From: an uncultured Pelagibacteraceae bacterium
GTDB lineage: Bacteria; Pseudomonadota; Alphaproteobacteria; Pelagibacterales; Pelagibacteraceae
NCBI GenBank assembly: GCA_902597895.1
Contig: CACJZM010000002.1
Coordinates: 22,635 to 86,634, forward strand
Length of the DNA stretch: 64,000 nt
Reading direction: 5' to 3'
The notes beneath the pieces were generated by a model. It did not search any database. It was given only the letters and a program-made list of their open reading frames with translations, and was not told where the DNA came from. The translations under genes and the position numbers were made by a program. Shown in pieces: positions 17,228-26,710 of the stretch; position 1 is the first letter of the stretch, and each line of letters starts with the position of its first letter.

Positions 17228-17995
17228 TTCCAATTCAATAGGTGTATGATCTGATGGTTTTTGTTTACCACGTGGATATTTATTTATATTTACATTTTTA
17301 ACATTTCCAATTAACGAGTTTGACACTAAGAAATGATCAATTCTCATACCATTATTTTTTTGCCAAGCACCACTTGTATAATCCCAAAATGTATAACCTT
17401 CTTTATCAGGATGAATATATCTATATGCATCATTAAATCCCAAGTTTATAATTTCTCTTAATTTTTTTCTTATCTCTAATCTAAACAATGCATCATCTTC
17501 ATAGCCTTTTGGATTATGAACATCCTCTGGTGAGGGTATAATATTAAAATCTCCTCCTATAATTATATTCTCATTTTTTTTTAAAAGAGATTTTAACTTT
17601 TTAATTAAACTATCTAACCAATAGAGTTTATAAGTATACTTTTCTGTATCAACGGGATTTCCATTTGGTGTATAAACATTAATTAAAAAAATATTTTTTT
17701 TCTTTAATTTTATATCTGCAGAAATCAATCTTGACTGTTTATTTTTATCCTTAAAAATATCATTTTGTATATTATCTAGTTTTTTTTTGGAAACTATTGC
17801 TACACCGTTGTAACTTTTTTGACCAAATACGTAGTTTTCATAATTTAAAGATTGAAAATCATCAAATGGATAGGTCTCATTAGGAGTTTTAATCTCCTGC
17901 ATCATCATTATATCTGGTGAAAATTTTTTTAAATATTCTTTAATATTTTCAATTCTAGCTCTGACAGAATTCACATTCCAGGAGCTAATTATCAT
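17219..17995 (-). CDS. xthA: Exodeoxyribonuclease III
   Basis: Apurinic/apyrimidinic endonuclease and 3' exonuclease for base excision repair, 258 residues. Active-site motifs of the ExoIII family are all present: SWNVNSVRAR (about 4-13), MMQEIKTP with metal-binding Glu (about 36-43), GGDFNIIPSPEDVHNP, and the C-terminal SDHTPIELEL with catalytic Asp-His. It follows erpA directly on the same strand. Confidence 0.92.
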   Translation of the reverse strand: MIISSWNVNSVRARIENIKEYLKKFSPDIMMMQEIKTPNETYPFDDFQSLNYENYVFGQKSYNGVAIVSKKKLDNIQNDIFKDKNKQSRLISADIKLKKKNIFLINVYTPNGNPVDTEKYTYKLYWLDSLIKKLKSLLKKNENIIIGGDFNIIPSPEDVHNPKGYEDDALFRLEIRKKLREIINLGFNDAYRYIHPDKEGYTFWDYTSGAWQKNNGMRIDHFLVSNSLIGNVKNVNINKYPRGKQKPSDHTPIELELA

Positions 17996-18316
17996 TTACA
18001 CTGAAAATGAAACACCACATCCACATGAAGATTTGCTTTGTGGATTATTAATTTTAAATGAATCTCCTATTAATTCTTTAACATAATCAATTTCTGATCC
18101 TTTTAATAAATCTGCTGAAGTTTTATCAATAAGTATATTGTTTTGAACTAAGTCATCTTCTTGAGGTTTTTTATCAAATGAAAAATCGTATTGAAATCCT
18201 GAACAACCACCACCTTTTATCGCGATTCTAAAAAAAATACCCTCATCCTTTTTTGATAGGATGTTGTTGATATGTTTTATCGCATTATCAGTAAATTTAA
18301 TTTCTTTAATCATCAT
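17996..18316 (-). CDS. erpA: A-type iron-sulfur cluster insertion protein
   Basis: HesB/IscA/ErpA-family carrier of 106 residues that delivers Fe-S clusters to apoproteins. The three cluster cysteines are in KGGGCSGFQY (about 36) and the C-terminal SSCGCGVSFSV (about 98 and 100). Two in-frame ATGs are adjacent (18316 and 18313); AGGG upstream serves either. The neighbours xthA and dgt are usual alphaproteobacterial company for ErpA. ErpA versus IscA/SufA cannot be settled here. Confidence 0.85.
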   Translation of the reverse strand: MMIKEIKFTDNAIKHINNILSKKDEGIFFRIAIKGGGCSGFQYDFSFDKKPQEDDLVQNNILIDKTSADLLKGSEIDYVKELIGDSFKINNPQSKSSCGCGVSFSV

Positions 18317-18363
18317 TCAACCCTGATATTACTAATATAATAGTAAATTACCATTTTTAAAGA

Positions 18364-19473
18364 ATGAAAAATTACAAATATCTAGCGATAATTAGTAGCA
18401 AAGGTAGAATATTTAAGGAACCTGGCTCAAATTATAGAAGTCCTTTTCAAAGAGATAGAGATAGAATAATACATAGTTCAGCCTTTAGACGACTAAAACA
18501 TAAAACCCAAGTATTTGTAAATACTGAGGGTGATCACTATAGAACCAGAATAACACACTCAATAGAAGTTGCTCAGATAGCAAGAACAATATCAAAATAT
18601 TTACATCTAAATGATGATCTAACAGAAACATTAAGTTTAGCACATGACTTAGGTCATACCCCGTTCGGCCACGCTGGTGAAGATGCTTTGAATGAGTGTA
18701 TGTTAGATTATGGTGGATTTGATCATAACCTACAAACATTAAGAATAGTTATGTTTTTAGAAAAAAAATATATTAAATTTAATGGTCTTAACTTAACAAT
18801 TGAAACTTTAGATGGACTTCTAAAGCACAATGGGCCATGCAAAGATACTAAATTAATAAATAATTTAATTGGAGTTAAGAACTTTAAAAATAAAATTAAT
18901 CTTAAAAAAAATTCAACACTTGAAGCTCAGATAGCCTCAATATCAGACGACATCGCATACAACAATCATGATATCCAAGATGGATTTAATGCTAAACTTT
19001 TCAGTGTAAGTCATTTAAAGGAAATAAATTTTTTTAAAGACATAATCAATAGTTACCCTAAATCTAAGGATTTAAATATAATAATTTATCAAATGATAAG
19101 AGACTCGATTAATCTTATGGTAAAAAATTTAATTAACACAACAATTTTAAATTTAAAAAAAAATAATATTAAAAAGATAAATGATATTTATAATTACCCT
19201 GGACAAATAGTTAATTTTTCTGATGATTACATTCAAATTATTAATGAAATAAGATTTTTTTTGAAAGAAAGGATGTATAAAAATAAAAATGTAATATCAA
19301 AAAATAATCATGGAAAAAAAGTTATCAAAAGTATTTATGCTCATATAAACAGATATCCTAAAAGATATTTACCCTATAATTCAAAGAAAAATTATAAAGA
19401 AAGAGCAATAGCTGATTATATATCTGGCATGACTGATAGATATGCTTTAAATATTTATAAATCTATAAAATGA
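18364..19473 (+). CDS. dgt: Deoxyguanosinetriphosphate triphosphohydrolase-like protein
   Basis: HD-domain dNTP triphosphohydrolase of 369 residues that removes triphosphate from dNTPs. Metal ligands are seen as H65 (RITHSIEVAQ) and H94-D95 (AHDLGHTPFGHAGE), with a distal Asp in ASISDDIAYNNHD (about 199). N-terminal RDRDRIIHSSAFRRLKHKTQV is the family fingerprint. The ATG is 47 bases from divergent erpA, and the stop overlaps the argS start by 4 bases. Confidence 0.88.
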   Translation: MKNYKYLAIISSKGRIFKEPGSNYRSPFQRDRDRIIHSSAFRRLKHKTQVFVNTEGDHYRTRITHSIEVAQIARTISKYLHLNDDLTETLSLAHDLGHTPFGHAGEDALNECMLDYGGFDHNLQTLRIVMFLEKKYIKFNGLNLTIETLDGLLKHNGPCKDTKLINNLIGVKNFKNKINLKKNSTLEAQIASISDDIAYNNHDIQDGFNAKLFSVSHLKEINFFKDIINSYPKSKDLNIIIYQMIRDSINLMVKNLINTTILNLKKNNIKKINDIYNYPGQIVNFSDDYIQIINEIRFFLKERMYKNKNVISKNNHGKKVIKSIYAHINRYPKRYLPYNSKKNYKERAIADYISGMTDRYALNIYKSIK

Positions 19474-21197
19474 ATATATTTGAAAATTATAAAAACAAAA
19501 TTATTTCAATTTTAAATGAAGCAGCTAGTGAAGGTCATATTGTGCTACCTAATAATTTAAATGGTATTAATGTTGATAGCACTCCTAAATCAATCGACTT
19601 TGATATTTCTACAAATGTATCAATGGTACTAGCTAAATTAAATTCTAAATCTCCAGAAGAATTATCAAAAGTTATAATTGAATTAATTAAAAAAAAAGAT
19701 ACTAAAATTGATTTAATAGAGTTTGCTAAACCTGGTTTTATTAATATTAAATTTACCAAAAAGTTCTGGAGTGAGTTTTCTCAAAGTGTTATTGAAAATG
19801 AAATATCATATGGTTCGAGTAAACTTAAAGGCAGAAAAATACTTGTAGAATATGTGTCAGCTAATCCTACTGGCCCACTTCATGTTGGACATTGTAGAGG
19901 CGCTATATTAGGTGATGTTATCTCAAATCTTTTAATTTTTAACAATAATGATGTATCAAAAGAATATTACGTAAATGATCATGGTAACCAAATTTATCAT
20001 TTTACCTATTCTATATATCTAAGAATTCGAGAAAAATTATTTAATGAAAAATTCCCAATTGATAATGAAGATTTATATCCTGGAAATTATTTAATAGATA
20101 TTGCAAGCAATATAATAACAAAAAAAAAGATCTTAGATTTTTCTAATTATGAAAATATTAAAGAGGAGTTAAAAACAGCATCAGTTAATGAATCTTTAGC
20201 TCTTATAAAGAAAAATTTAAATGATCTTGGAATTAAACACGATAATTTTATCAGTGAGACTAAAATTGTTAATGATAATGAAGTAGATAAAGTTGTAAAG
20301 AAACTACAAGATAGTAATTATATTTATACAGGAAAAATAAATGCCCCGGTAAAAGAAAATAACGGTGAATGGGTTGAACGTGATCAATTATTATTTAAAT
20401 CAACAAGCTTTGGAGATGATAAAGACAGAGCTCTTCAAAAAAGTGATCTTAGCTGGACTTATTTTGCTAGTGATGTTGCTTATCACAATACAAAGATAAA
20501 CAGAAAATTTGATAAATTAATAAATATACTTGGCGCTGATCATGCTGGATACATTAAACGAATTTCATCAGTTGTTGAAGCTTTATCAGGAGAAAAAAAT
20601 AAACTTATTTGTAAAGTTAGTCAGCTAGTTAAACTTATTAAAGATGGCAAACCTTTTAAAATGTCAAAAAGAAAAGGTGACTATATAACTGTTGATGATC
20701 TACTAGATCAGGTTGGAAAAGATGCAACAAGATTTATTATGTTAAGTAGAAGCAGTGATGTAGAACTAGATTTTAATTTTACAAAAGTAAAAGAAAAATC
20801 AAAAGATAATCCACTTTATTATGTTCAGTATTGTTACGCTAGAATCTCATCAGTTTTTAGAAATATTAATTTAGATATCAAAGATAAAGTAAATATTAAA
20901 AATTATTCATTTGAATATTCAAAGGATGAAATTAATATCTTAAGAAAAGTTTCAGAATGGCCAAGATGCATAGAAACATCATCAAGTAAATTAGAACCTC
21001 ACAGAATACCTGTTTATTTGTTTGAACTAGCATCTGATTTTCATAGTTATTGGAATATGGGCAGAGAAGATGTAAAAAAAAGATTTATAGATAATGATAG
21101 AATATCTGATGACAAAATTGTATTTTTAAAGTTGGTATCAATAGTAATTAAATCTGGAATGAATATATTAGGAGTAAATACTCCAGAAAAAATGTAA
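19470..21197 (+). CDS. argS: Arginyl-tRNA synthetase
   Basis: Class I aminoacyl-tRNA synthetase of 575 residues. The HIGH signature appears as HVGH (138-141) in SANPTGPLHVGHCRG and the KMSKS loop as KMSKRKGD (397-404). An N-terminal additional domain (1-110) and a C-terminal anticodon-binding helical domain (about 450-575) are present. It overlaps dgt by 4 bases and the next gene by one. Confidence 0.96.
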   Translation: MNIFENYKNKIISILNEAASEGHIVLPNNLNGINVDSTPKSIDFDISTNVSMVLAKLNSKSPEELSKVIIELIKKKDTKIDLIEFAKPGFINIKFTKKFWSEFSQSVIENEISYGSSKLKGRKILVEYVSANPTGPLHVGHCRGAILGDVISNLLIFNNNDVSKEYYVNDHGNQIYHFTYSIYLRIREKLFNEKFPIDNEDLYPGNYLIDIASNIITKKKILDFSNYENIKEELKTASVNESLALIKKNLNDLGIKHDNFISETKIVNDNEVDKVVKKLQDSNYIYTGKINAPVKENNGEWVERDQLLFKSTSFGDDKDRALQKSDLSWTYFASDVAYHNTKINRKFDKLINILGADHAGYIKRISSVVEALSGEKNKLICKVSQLVKLIKDGKPFKMSKRKGDYITVDDLLDQVGKDATRFIMLSRSSDVELDFNFTKVKEKSKDNPLYYVQYCYARISSVFRNINLDIKDKVNIKNYSFEYSKDEINILRKVSEWPRCIETSSSKLEPHRIPVYLFELASDFHSYWNMGREDVKKRFIDNDRISDDKIVFLKLVSIVIKSGMNILGVNTPEKM

Positions 21198-21469
21198 TGT
21201 TTAAAGAAATAAAACTAGCTTTTTATATAATTACAATTTCTTTATTTTTATTTTTAACATCAAAATATTATTTTTCCGATGCAAATATTAAAAATTATTT
21301 TAGAAAAATTAATACAATAGATCAGTCAATAAAAATTATTGGTGAAAAACTAATAGTATTAGAAAGTGATACTGAAAATATTATTCAAGATGTTGATAAA
21401 AACAATGACACAAATAAAAAAAATAAGAACTTTTCTTTTTGGGAGCTTTTAAATAATAATGATGGATAG
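21197..21469 (+). CDS. Small single-pass membrane protein between argS and nagZ
   Basis: A 90-residue protein with a membrane anchor at about 8-26 and a charged helical tail ending FSFWELLNNNDG. In many alphaproteobacteria this slot holds a larger envelope protein with a C-terminal SPOR domain; here only anchor plus a short linker remain, and no SPOR domain is visible. It overlaps argS by one base and nagZ by 11. It may be a reduced remnant of the SPOR protein or an unrelated small factor. Confidence 0.65.
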   Translation: MFKEIKLAFYIITISLFLFLTSKYYFSDANIKNYFRKINTIDQSIKIIGEKLIVLESDTENIIQDVDKNNDTNKKNKNFSFWELLNNNDG

Positions 21470-22409
21470 AAAAAAAGCATTTATTGTTGGTATAAAGAGT
21501 ACCAAATTAAGCAAAAAAGAAATTATTTTTTTAAAAAAGCATAAACCATGGGGAATTATTCTTTTTTCAAGAAATATAAACTCAATTAAACAAACAAAAA
21601 ATCTAACAGATCATATTAGAATAATATTTAAGGATAAAAACTATCCTATAATTATTGACGAAGAAGGTGGTACAGTATCAAGATTAAAAAAAATCATAGA
21701 TACATCAATATTTAGTCAAAAGTATTTTGGAAATTTGTATAGAAAAGATAAAAAAAAGTTTGGTATATATTTTTCAGTTTATATTAATCAAATATCACAT
21801 ATTCTAAAATTATTAGGTATTAACATTAATACGGTACCCGTTCTTGATGTCATAAGAAGTTTTTCCAGCAGGGTATTAAAAGATAGATGTTACTCGTCAA
21901 ATCCAAAAACTGTTTCTGATCTAGGTAATTTATGTATTAAGATCTTTGAAAAAAATGGTATTGCAACAGTTATAAAGCATATTCCTGGTCATGGTCTTTC
22001 ATCTAAGGACACACATTATGATCTACCCAAGATAAAAGAAAAACTATCCAAACTGAAAAAAAATGATTTTTATCCATTTAGAAATAAGTCTTCATATTTA
22101 GCCATGACTGCACATATTATTTATGAATCTATTGATAAATTAAATACTGCAACACATTCAAAGAAAGTAATAAAAATTATTAGAAATAATATTGGATATA
22201 AAAATATAATTATGACTGATGATATATCAATGAAAGCACTTAAATTCTCATTAAAGGAAAATACAATAAGAGCTTTTACTGCAGGTTGTAATATTGTTTT
22301 GCATTGCAATGGTAATATTAAGGAAATGACAACTGTAGCTAATAATTCTCCATTTATTACTAAATTTATTAGAAAAAAAAATACTAATTTAAATCTTATA
22401 TTTGGATAG
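21459..22409 (+). CDS. nagZ: Beta-N-acetylhexosaminidase NagZ
   Basis: Family 3 glycoside hydrolase of 316 residues that releases N-acetylglucosamine from muropeptides during cell-wall recycling. DEEGGTVSRL (about 67-76), the catalytic-loop motif KHIPGHGLSSKDTHYDLP (about 173-190) and MTDDISMKAL with the nucleophile Asp are seen. Two ATGs are adjacent (21459 and 21462). The frame overlaps the preceding small gene. Confidence 0.9.
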   Translation: MMDRKKAFIVGIKSTKLSKKEIIFLKKHKPWGIILFSRNINSIKQTKNLTDHIRIIFKDKNYPIIIDEEGGTVSRLKKIIDTSIFSQKYFGNLYRKDKKKFGIYFSVYINQISHILKLLGININTVPVLDVIRSFSSRVLKDRCYSSNPKTVSDLGNLCIKIFEKNGIATVIKHIPGHGLSSKDTHYDLPKIKEKLSKLKKNDFYPFRNKSSYLAMTAHIIYESIDKLNTATHSKKVIKIIRNNIGYKNIIMTDDISMKALKFSLKENTIRAFTAGCNIVLHCNGNIKEMTTVANNSPFITKFIRKKNTNLNLIFG

Positions 22410-22421
22410 AATACATTTTAT

Positions 22422-23153
22422 ATGGATGATTCTTTAGATTTTAAAGTGGATATTAATAATTTTAGTGGTTCATTAGAAGTTCTTTTAGATTTAGCAAAAT
22501 CTCAAAAAGTTGATCTAGAAACTATATCAATAACAAAATTAGCAGATCAGTTTCTTGAATTTATCAAAACCACTGAAAATATAAATCTTGAACTAGCATC
22601 TGAATATTTATTAATGGCAACATGGCTAACGTACCTAAAATCTAAATTATTGTTACCAGAAACTGATGAGGAAGAATTTAAAGCATTAGAAGTTGCTGAA
22701 AAATTAAAATTACAACTTAAGAAATTAGAATTAATTAGATTGTTATCAGATCAAATGCTCAAAAGAAAAAGATTAGGTAGGGACATTTTCTTTAGAGGTA
22801 TGAAAGGTAATATTAGATCAATATATAGTTCAAAGTACTCACTTACTTTATTTGAAATTTTAAAGGCGTATTCAACTATTATTATGACTAAAGATTTTCA
22901 AACAATGAATATTCCAAGATTACCTGTTTTAACCACTGAAGAAGGAATAAAAACAATAAAAAATTTGTTTGGGAGTCTTAAAGACTGGAAAAATATTCAT
23001 GATATAATTCCAAAAGATTTTTTTAACTCTAGTAGTTTAAAAAAAACTGGTTTATCTGGAGTTTTTTCTGGTTCACTTGAATTAGCAAAGGAAGGAAATA
23101 TCTCTATAAAACAAAATAATCTATTTGAAGATATTTATATAAAAGAAAAATAA
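22422..23153 (+). CDS. scpA: Segregation and condensation protein A
   Basis: Kleisin subunit of the SMC condensin, 243 residues. The N-terminal SMC-binding segment FSGSLEVLLDLAKSQKVDLETI (starts near 13) and the helical region with SEYLLMATWLTYLKSKLLLP (about 60-79) are typical. It is followed with no gap by scpB. Confidence 0.9.
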   Translation: MDDSLDFKVDINNFSGSLEVLLDLAKSQKVDLETISITKLADQFLEFIKTTENINLELASEYLLMATWLTYLKSKLLLPETDEEEFKALEVAEKLKLQLKKLELIRLLSDQMLKRKRLGRDIFFRGMKGNIRSIYSSKYSLTLFEILKAYSTIIMTKDFQTMNIPRLPVLTTEEGIKTIKNLFGSLKDWKNIHDIIPKDFFNSSSLKKTGLSGVFSGSLELAKEGNISIKQNNLFEDIYIKEK

Positions 23154-23843
23154 ATGAATAAAATTAAAAAAAAAAATAATATTGTTAGTTTTCCAAATAA
23201 TCTGACCAATGGAGAAAAAGAGGTTGAAGCAATAATTTTTGCTGCTGCAGAGCCTCTTGATATTGATACAATTGAGTCTAAATTATCTAAAAAAATTGAT
23301 GTTCAAAATATTTTAGAAAAGTTACAAAAATTGTACTCTAACAGGGGTATTAATTTAGTATGTATATCAAAAAAATGGTCATTCAGAACTTCTGAGTCAT
23401 TATCCAACTTAATGTCTGAACAAAAAACTATTGAAAAAAAACTTTCAAGAGCTGCCGTTGAAACGTTAGCAATTATTGCTTATCATCAACCAGTTACACG
23501 AGCTGAAATTGAGGAAATTAGAGGTGTAGCTTTTGGTACTAATACATTAGAAATTCTAATGGAGCTTAATTGGGTTAGACCTCAAGGAAGAAAAGATGCG
23601 CCAGGTAAGCCGATACAATATGGGACTACAGATAATTTTTTAAGCCATTTCAATATTCAAAAACTCTCAGATTTACCAACTATTGATGAATTAGGAACAG
23701 CAGGGTTAATTGATACGTCAAATGTAGATTCTAAAATATTTGGAACAGGTAAATTTTATAAAGAAAATCAAGATGAAACAAAGGAAAATATTTACTCTGA
23801 TATTGATGAAATGTTAAATAGCACTCTTAACAAAGATGATTAA
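23154..23843 (+). CDS. scpB: Segregation and condensation protein B
   Basis: Accessory condensin subunit with two winged helices, 229 residues. The conserved block LAIIAYHQPVTRAEIEEIRG (about 103-122) followed by WVRPQGRKDAPGKPIQYGTT is diagnostic. The ATG directly follows the scpA stop. The complex organises and segregates the chromosome. Confidence 0.92.
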   Translation: MNKIKKKNNIVSFPNNLTNGEKEVEAIIFAAAEPLDIDTIESKLSKKIDVQNILEKLQKLYSNRGINLVCISKKWSFRTSESLSNLMSEQKTIEKKLSRAAVETLAIIAYHQPVTRAEIEEIRGVAFGTNTLEILMELNWVRPQGRKDAPGKPIQYGTTDNFLSHFNIQKLSDLPTIDELGTAGLIDTSNVDSKIFGTGKFYKENQDETKENIYSDIDEMLNSTLNKDD

Positions 23844-23893
23844 TAGAAAATAATTTTCTTTTAAAAATTTGATAATAAAGATATAAAGTACTC

Positions 23894-24103
23894 ATGAGTA
23901 TAGGATTTTGGCAAATAGCGATAGTAGTAATTTTAGTGGTCCTACTTTTTGGTAGAGGTAAAATCTCTAGCCTTATGGGAGATGTGGCTAAAGGAATAAA
24001 AAGCTTCAAAAAAGGCATGGCCTCCGACGCTATAGAAACAGAAACAACTAAAAATGTTTCTGAAAATCAAGATACAAACAATCAAGATACAAATAAAGAT
24101 TAA
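23894..24103 (+). CDS. tatA: Twin-arginine translocase subunit TatA
   Basis: A 69-residue pore-forming subunit with one membrane helix (about 6-20), the [23 protein letters not shown] amphipathic helix, and an acidic polar tail with a short NQDTN repeat. It is followed after 5 bases by tatB and then tatC, so a complete Tat system is encoded. A likely Tat client lies at 38112-38936. Confidence 0.92.
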   Translation: MSIGFWQIAIVVILVVLLFGRGKISSLMGDVAKGIKSFKKGMASDAIETETTKNVSENQDTNNQDTNKD

Positions 24104-24108
24104 TTCAA

Positions 24109-24351
24109 ATGCCAACAATTGGCTGGTTTGAAATTTTAATAATTGTAACAGTCGCAATTCTAGTTGTAGGACCTAAAGATTTTCCATTTATGTTGAAAAA
24201 AATAGGTTCGTGGATTGGTAGCGTTAAAAAATATGTTGGCAATGTCCAAAATGAAGTTAACAACTTTGAAGATTTTGGAACTGAAGAAAAAAATACAAAT
24301 AAAGACATCAACAAAAATAAACAAGAAACTGAAATAGATAATGGAAAATAA
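24109..24351 (+). CDS. tatB: Twin-arginine translocase subunit TatB
   Basis: An 80-residue protein with the TatB fingerprint IGWFEILIIVTVAILVVGPKDFP, short for the family because the C-terminal tail is trimmed to about 35 residues. With TatC it forms the receptor for twin-arginine signal peptides. It overlaps tatC by 11 bases. Confidence 0.9.
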   Translation: MPTIGWFEILIIVTVAILVVGPKDFPFMLKKIGSWIGSVKKYVGNVQNEVNNFEDFGTEEKNTNKDINKNKQETEIDNGK

Positions 24352-25105
24352 TAAGGAAACAGGTTTCGTATCCCACTTAGTTGAATTAAGACAAAGATTA
24401 ATTAATTCATTAATATTTTTGGCTGTTTTGTTTGTTATTTGCTATTTTTTTTCTGAGCATATTTATGGTTTTTTAGTTGAGCCATATGCTGAAGCAGTCA
24501 AAAAAGATGGATCTGATAGAAGATTAATTTTTACTGCCCTTCAAGAAACATTCTTAACATATCTAAAAGTCTCATTTTTTACAGCCTTTTTTATAACAAG
24601 TCCCTATATACTTATACAAATATGGAAATTTATTGCTCCCGGTTTATATGACAATGAAAAATCAGCAATTATGCCATATCTTATTGTTACACCAATTTTA
24701 TTTCTTCTAGGAGGTATGCTTGTCTACTATCTTATAATGCCTTTAGCATTTAAGTTTTTTTTATCTTTTGAAAGTAGTGGCATGTCTACAGGATTACCAA
24801 TACAATTGGAGGCTAAAGTTAATGAATATTTATCTCTAGTAATGAAGCTAATATTTGCTTTTGGATTAAGTTTTCAATTGCCTGTCGTTCTAAGTTTATT
24901 AGCACGTATAAACGTTATCGATTCTGCTTTTTTAAAACAAAGAAGAAAATATGTAGTTGTAATAATATTTGCTGCAGCAGCAGTGCTTACACCACCCGAT
25001 CCAGTCACCCAAATAGGTTTGGCTATACCTTTGTTAATATTGTATGAATTATCAATTTTTTCAGTAAAAATTATTGAGAAAAAAATAGAAAAAGAAAATG
25101 CATAA
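24341..25105 (+). CDS. tatC: Twin-arginine translocase subunit TatC
   Basis: Six-helix membrane receptor for Tat signals, 254 residues. The conserved N-terminal FVSHLVELRQRLINS (about 9-23), FxxxEAK-type segment and LTPPDPVTQIGLAIPLLILYE (about 212 on) are visible. It overlaps serS by 8 bases. Confidence 0.94.
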   Translation: MENNKETGFVSHLVELRQRLINSLIFLAVLFVICYFFSEHIYGFLVEPYAEAVKKDGSDRRLIFTALQETFLTYLKVSFFTAFFITSPYILIQIWKFIAPGLYDNEKSAIMPYLIVTPILFLLGGMLVYYLIMPLAFKFFLSFESSGMSTGLPIQLEAKVNEYLSLVMKLIFAFGLSFQLPVVLSLLARINVIDSAFLKQRRKYVVVIIFAAAAVLTPPDPVTQIGLAIPLLILYELSIFSVKIIEKKIEKENA

Positions 25106-26357
25106 TATTAAAGATATTCGTAAAAACTTTGATGAATTTGTAAATTCAATTAAAAAAAGAAATCAAGATTTAAAATTAGAAAATATATTAGAATTAGACA
25201 AAAAAAATAGAAATTTAATTCAAAATAAAGAAATTTTAGAAAAAGAAAAAAAAGACATTTCAAAATCAAAAGATAAAAGTTTATTTGAAAAATCAAAAAA
25301 GATATCAACTGAAATTGATTTATTAAATACTCAACAAAATAAAATTAAAACCGAAATTGAAAATATTCTTTCATCTTTACCTAACTTAGCATTGAATGAC
25401 GTTCCTGTAGGTAAAGATGAAAAATCTAATGTTGAAGTTGAAACAAAAGGTGAAATTAGAAAATTTGATTTTAAACCCAAGTCTCATTATGAGTTAGGTG
25501 ACAGTTTGAAGATGTTGGATTTTGATGTAGCAACAAAAACTTCTGGTACTAGGTTTGTTTTTGTTAAGGATAAATTGGCTCAGTTAGAAAGAGCTTTATC
25601 TAATTTCATGTTAGACACTCATATAAAAGAGAATGGATATGAGGAAATTTCTCCTCCATTAATAGCCAATGAAGATTCTATGTATGGTACAGGTCAATTG
25701 CCTAAATTTGAAAATGATCAGTTCGAATTAAAAATTGACGAAAAAAATGATAGAAAATTCTTAATTCCTACGGCTGAAGTTATTCTTACAAATATCGTAA
25801 AAGATAAAATTTTAAATATTAAAAATTTGCCTTTGCGTTATGTTGCATCAACCTCATGCTTCAGAAAAGAAGCTGGAAGTTACGGTAAAGATACAAAAGG
25901 AATGATCAGACAACATCAATTTTATAAAGTTGAATTAGTTAGTATTGTTGAAAATAACAAATGTGCAGATGAACTGGAAAGAATGACAAAGTGCGCTTCT
26001 GCAATTTTGGATAAATTAAAGTTACCTTATAGAAAAGTATTACTTTCCACTGGTGATATGGGATTTAGCGCTGAAAAAACATACGATCTGGAGGTTTGGC
26101 TTCCGTCAGAAAATAAATTTAGAGAAATTTCTAGCTGTTCCTCATGTGGAACGTTTCAAGCTCGAAGAATGAAAACAAGATATAAAAATTCTTCAAATGA
26201 CACAGAATTTGTTGGAACTTTAAATGGCAGTGGTCTCGCTATTGGAAGATCATTAATTGCAATTTTAGAAAATTATCAAAATGCCGATGGATCAATAAAT
26301 ATTCCAGAAGTACTTATACCCTACATGAATAATTTAAATATTATCAAAAGCAAATAG
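25098..26357 (+). CDS. serS: Seryl-tRNA synthetase
   Basis: Class II aminoacyl-tRNA synthetase of 419 residues. The N-terminal coiled-coil arm that reads the tRNA-Ser variable loop spans about 25-105. Class II motifs follow: motif 2 around RYVASTSCFRKEAGSYGKDTKG (about 248-269) and motif 3 around GTLNGSGLAIGRSLIAILEN (about 374-393). The ATG overlaps the tatC end. The surE and pcm genes that often follow serS in alphaproteobacteria are absent here. Confidence 0.95.
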   Translation: MHNIKDIRKNFDEFVNSIKKRNQDLKLENILELDKKNRNLIQNKEILEKEKKDISKSKDKSLFEKSKKISTEIDLLNTQQNKIKTEIENILSSLPNLALNDVPVGKDEKSNVEVETKGEIRKFDFKPKSHYELGDSLKMLDFDVATKTSGTRFVFVKDKLAQLERALSNFMLDTHIKENGYEEISPPLIANEDSMYGTGQLPKFENDQFELKIDEKNDRKFLIPTAEVILTNIVKDKILNIKNLPLRYVASTSCFRKEAGSYGKDTKGMIRQHQFYKVELVSIVENNKCADELERMTKCASAILDKLKLPYRKVLLSTGDMGFSAEKTYDLEVWLPSENKFREISSCSSCGTFQARRMKTRYKNSSNDTEFVGTLNGSGLAIGRSLIAILENYQNADGSINIPEVLIPYMNNLNIIKSK

Positions 26358-26410
26358 CAGTTGTTTTAATAATATAGATAGTATAAACAATTCATAAATA
26401 TTATAATATT

Positions 26411-26698
26411 ATGTCAGGATCAGGAATAGGACAGTTCATACCATTAATTTTAATTTTTGTTATTTTTTATTTTTTTCTAATAAGACCTCAGCAAAAAAAA
26501 GTAAAAGATCATAAAATTATGGTTGAAAACTTAAAAAGAGGTGACAAAGTCGTAACAGCAGGCGGTATAATTGGTACTGTTGATAGAGTAATTGACAATG
26601 ATAAAGTTGAAGTTTCAATATCTGACGATGTAAAAGTAGAAATAATTAAAGCAACAGGAATACAAGCTCTATTAAATAATCCAGAAACAAAAAAATAA
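26411..26698 (+). CDS. yajC: Preprotein translocase accessory subunit YajC
   Basis: A 95-residue single-pass protein: helix at about 8-24, the motif FLIRPQQKKVKDH, then a small beta domain with LKRGDKVVTAGGIIGTVDRV. Binds SecDF-SecYEG. Twelve bases before secD, in the classic yajC-secD-secF order. Confidence 0.93.
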   Translation: MSGSGIGQFIPLILIFVIFYFFLIRPQQKKVKDHKIMVENLKRGDKVVTAGGIIGTVDRVIDNDKVEVSISDDVKVEIIKATGIQALLNNPETKK

Positions 26699-26710
26699 CA
26701 TTAAAAAACA

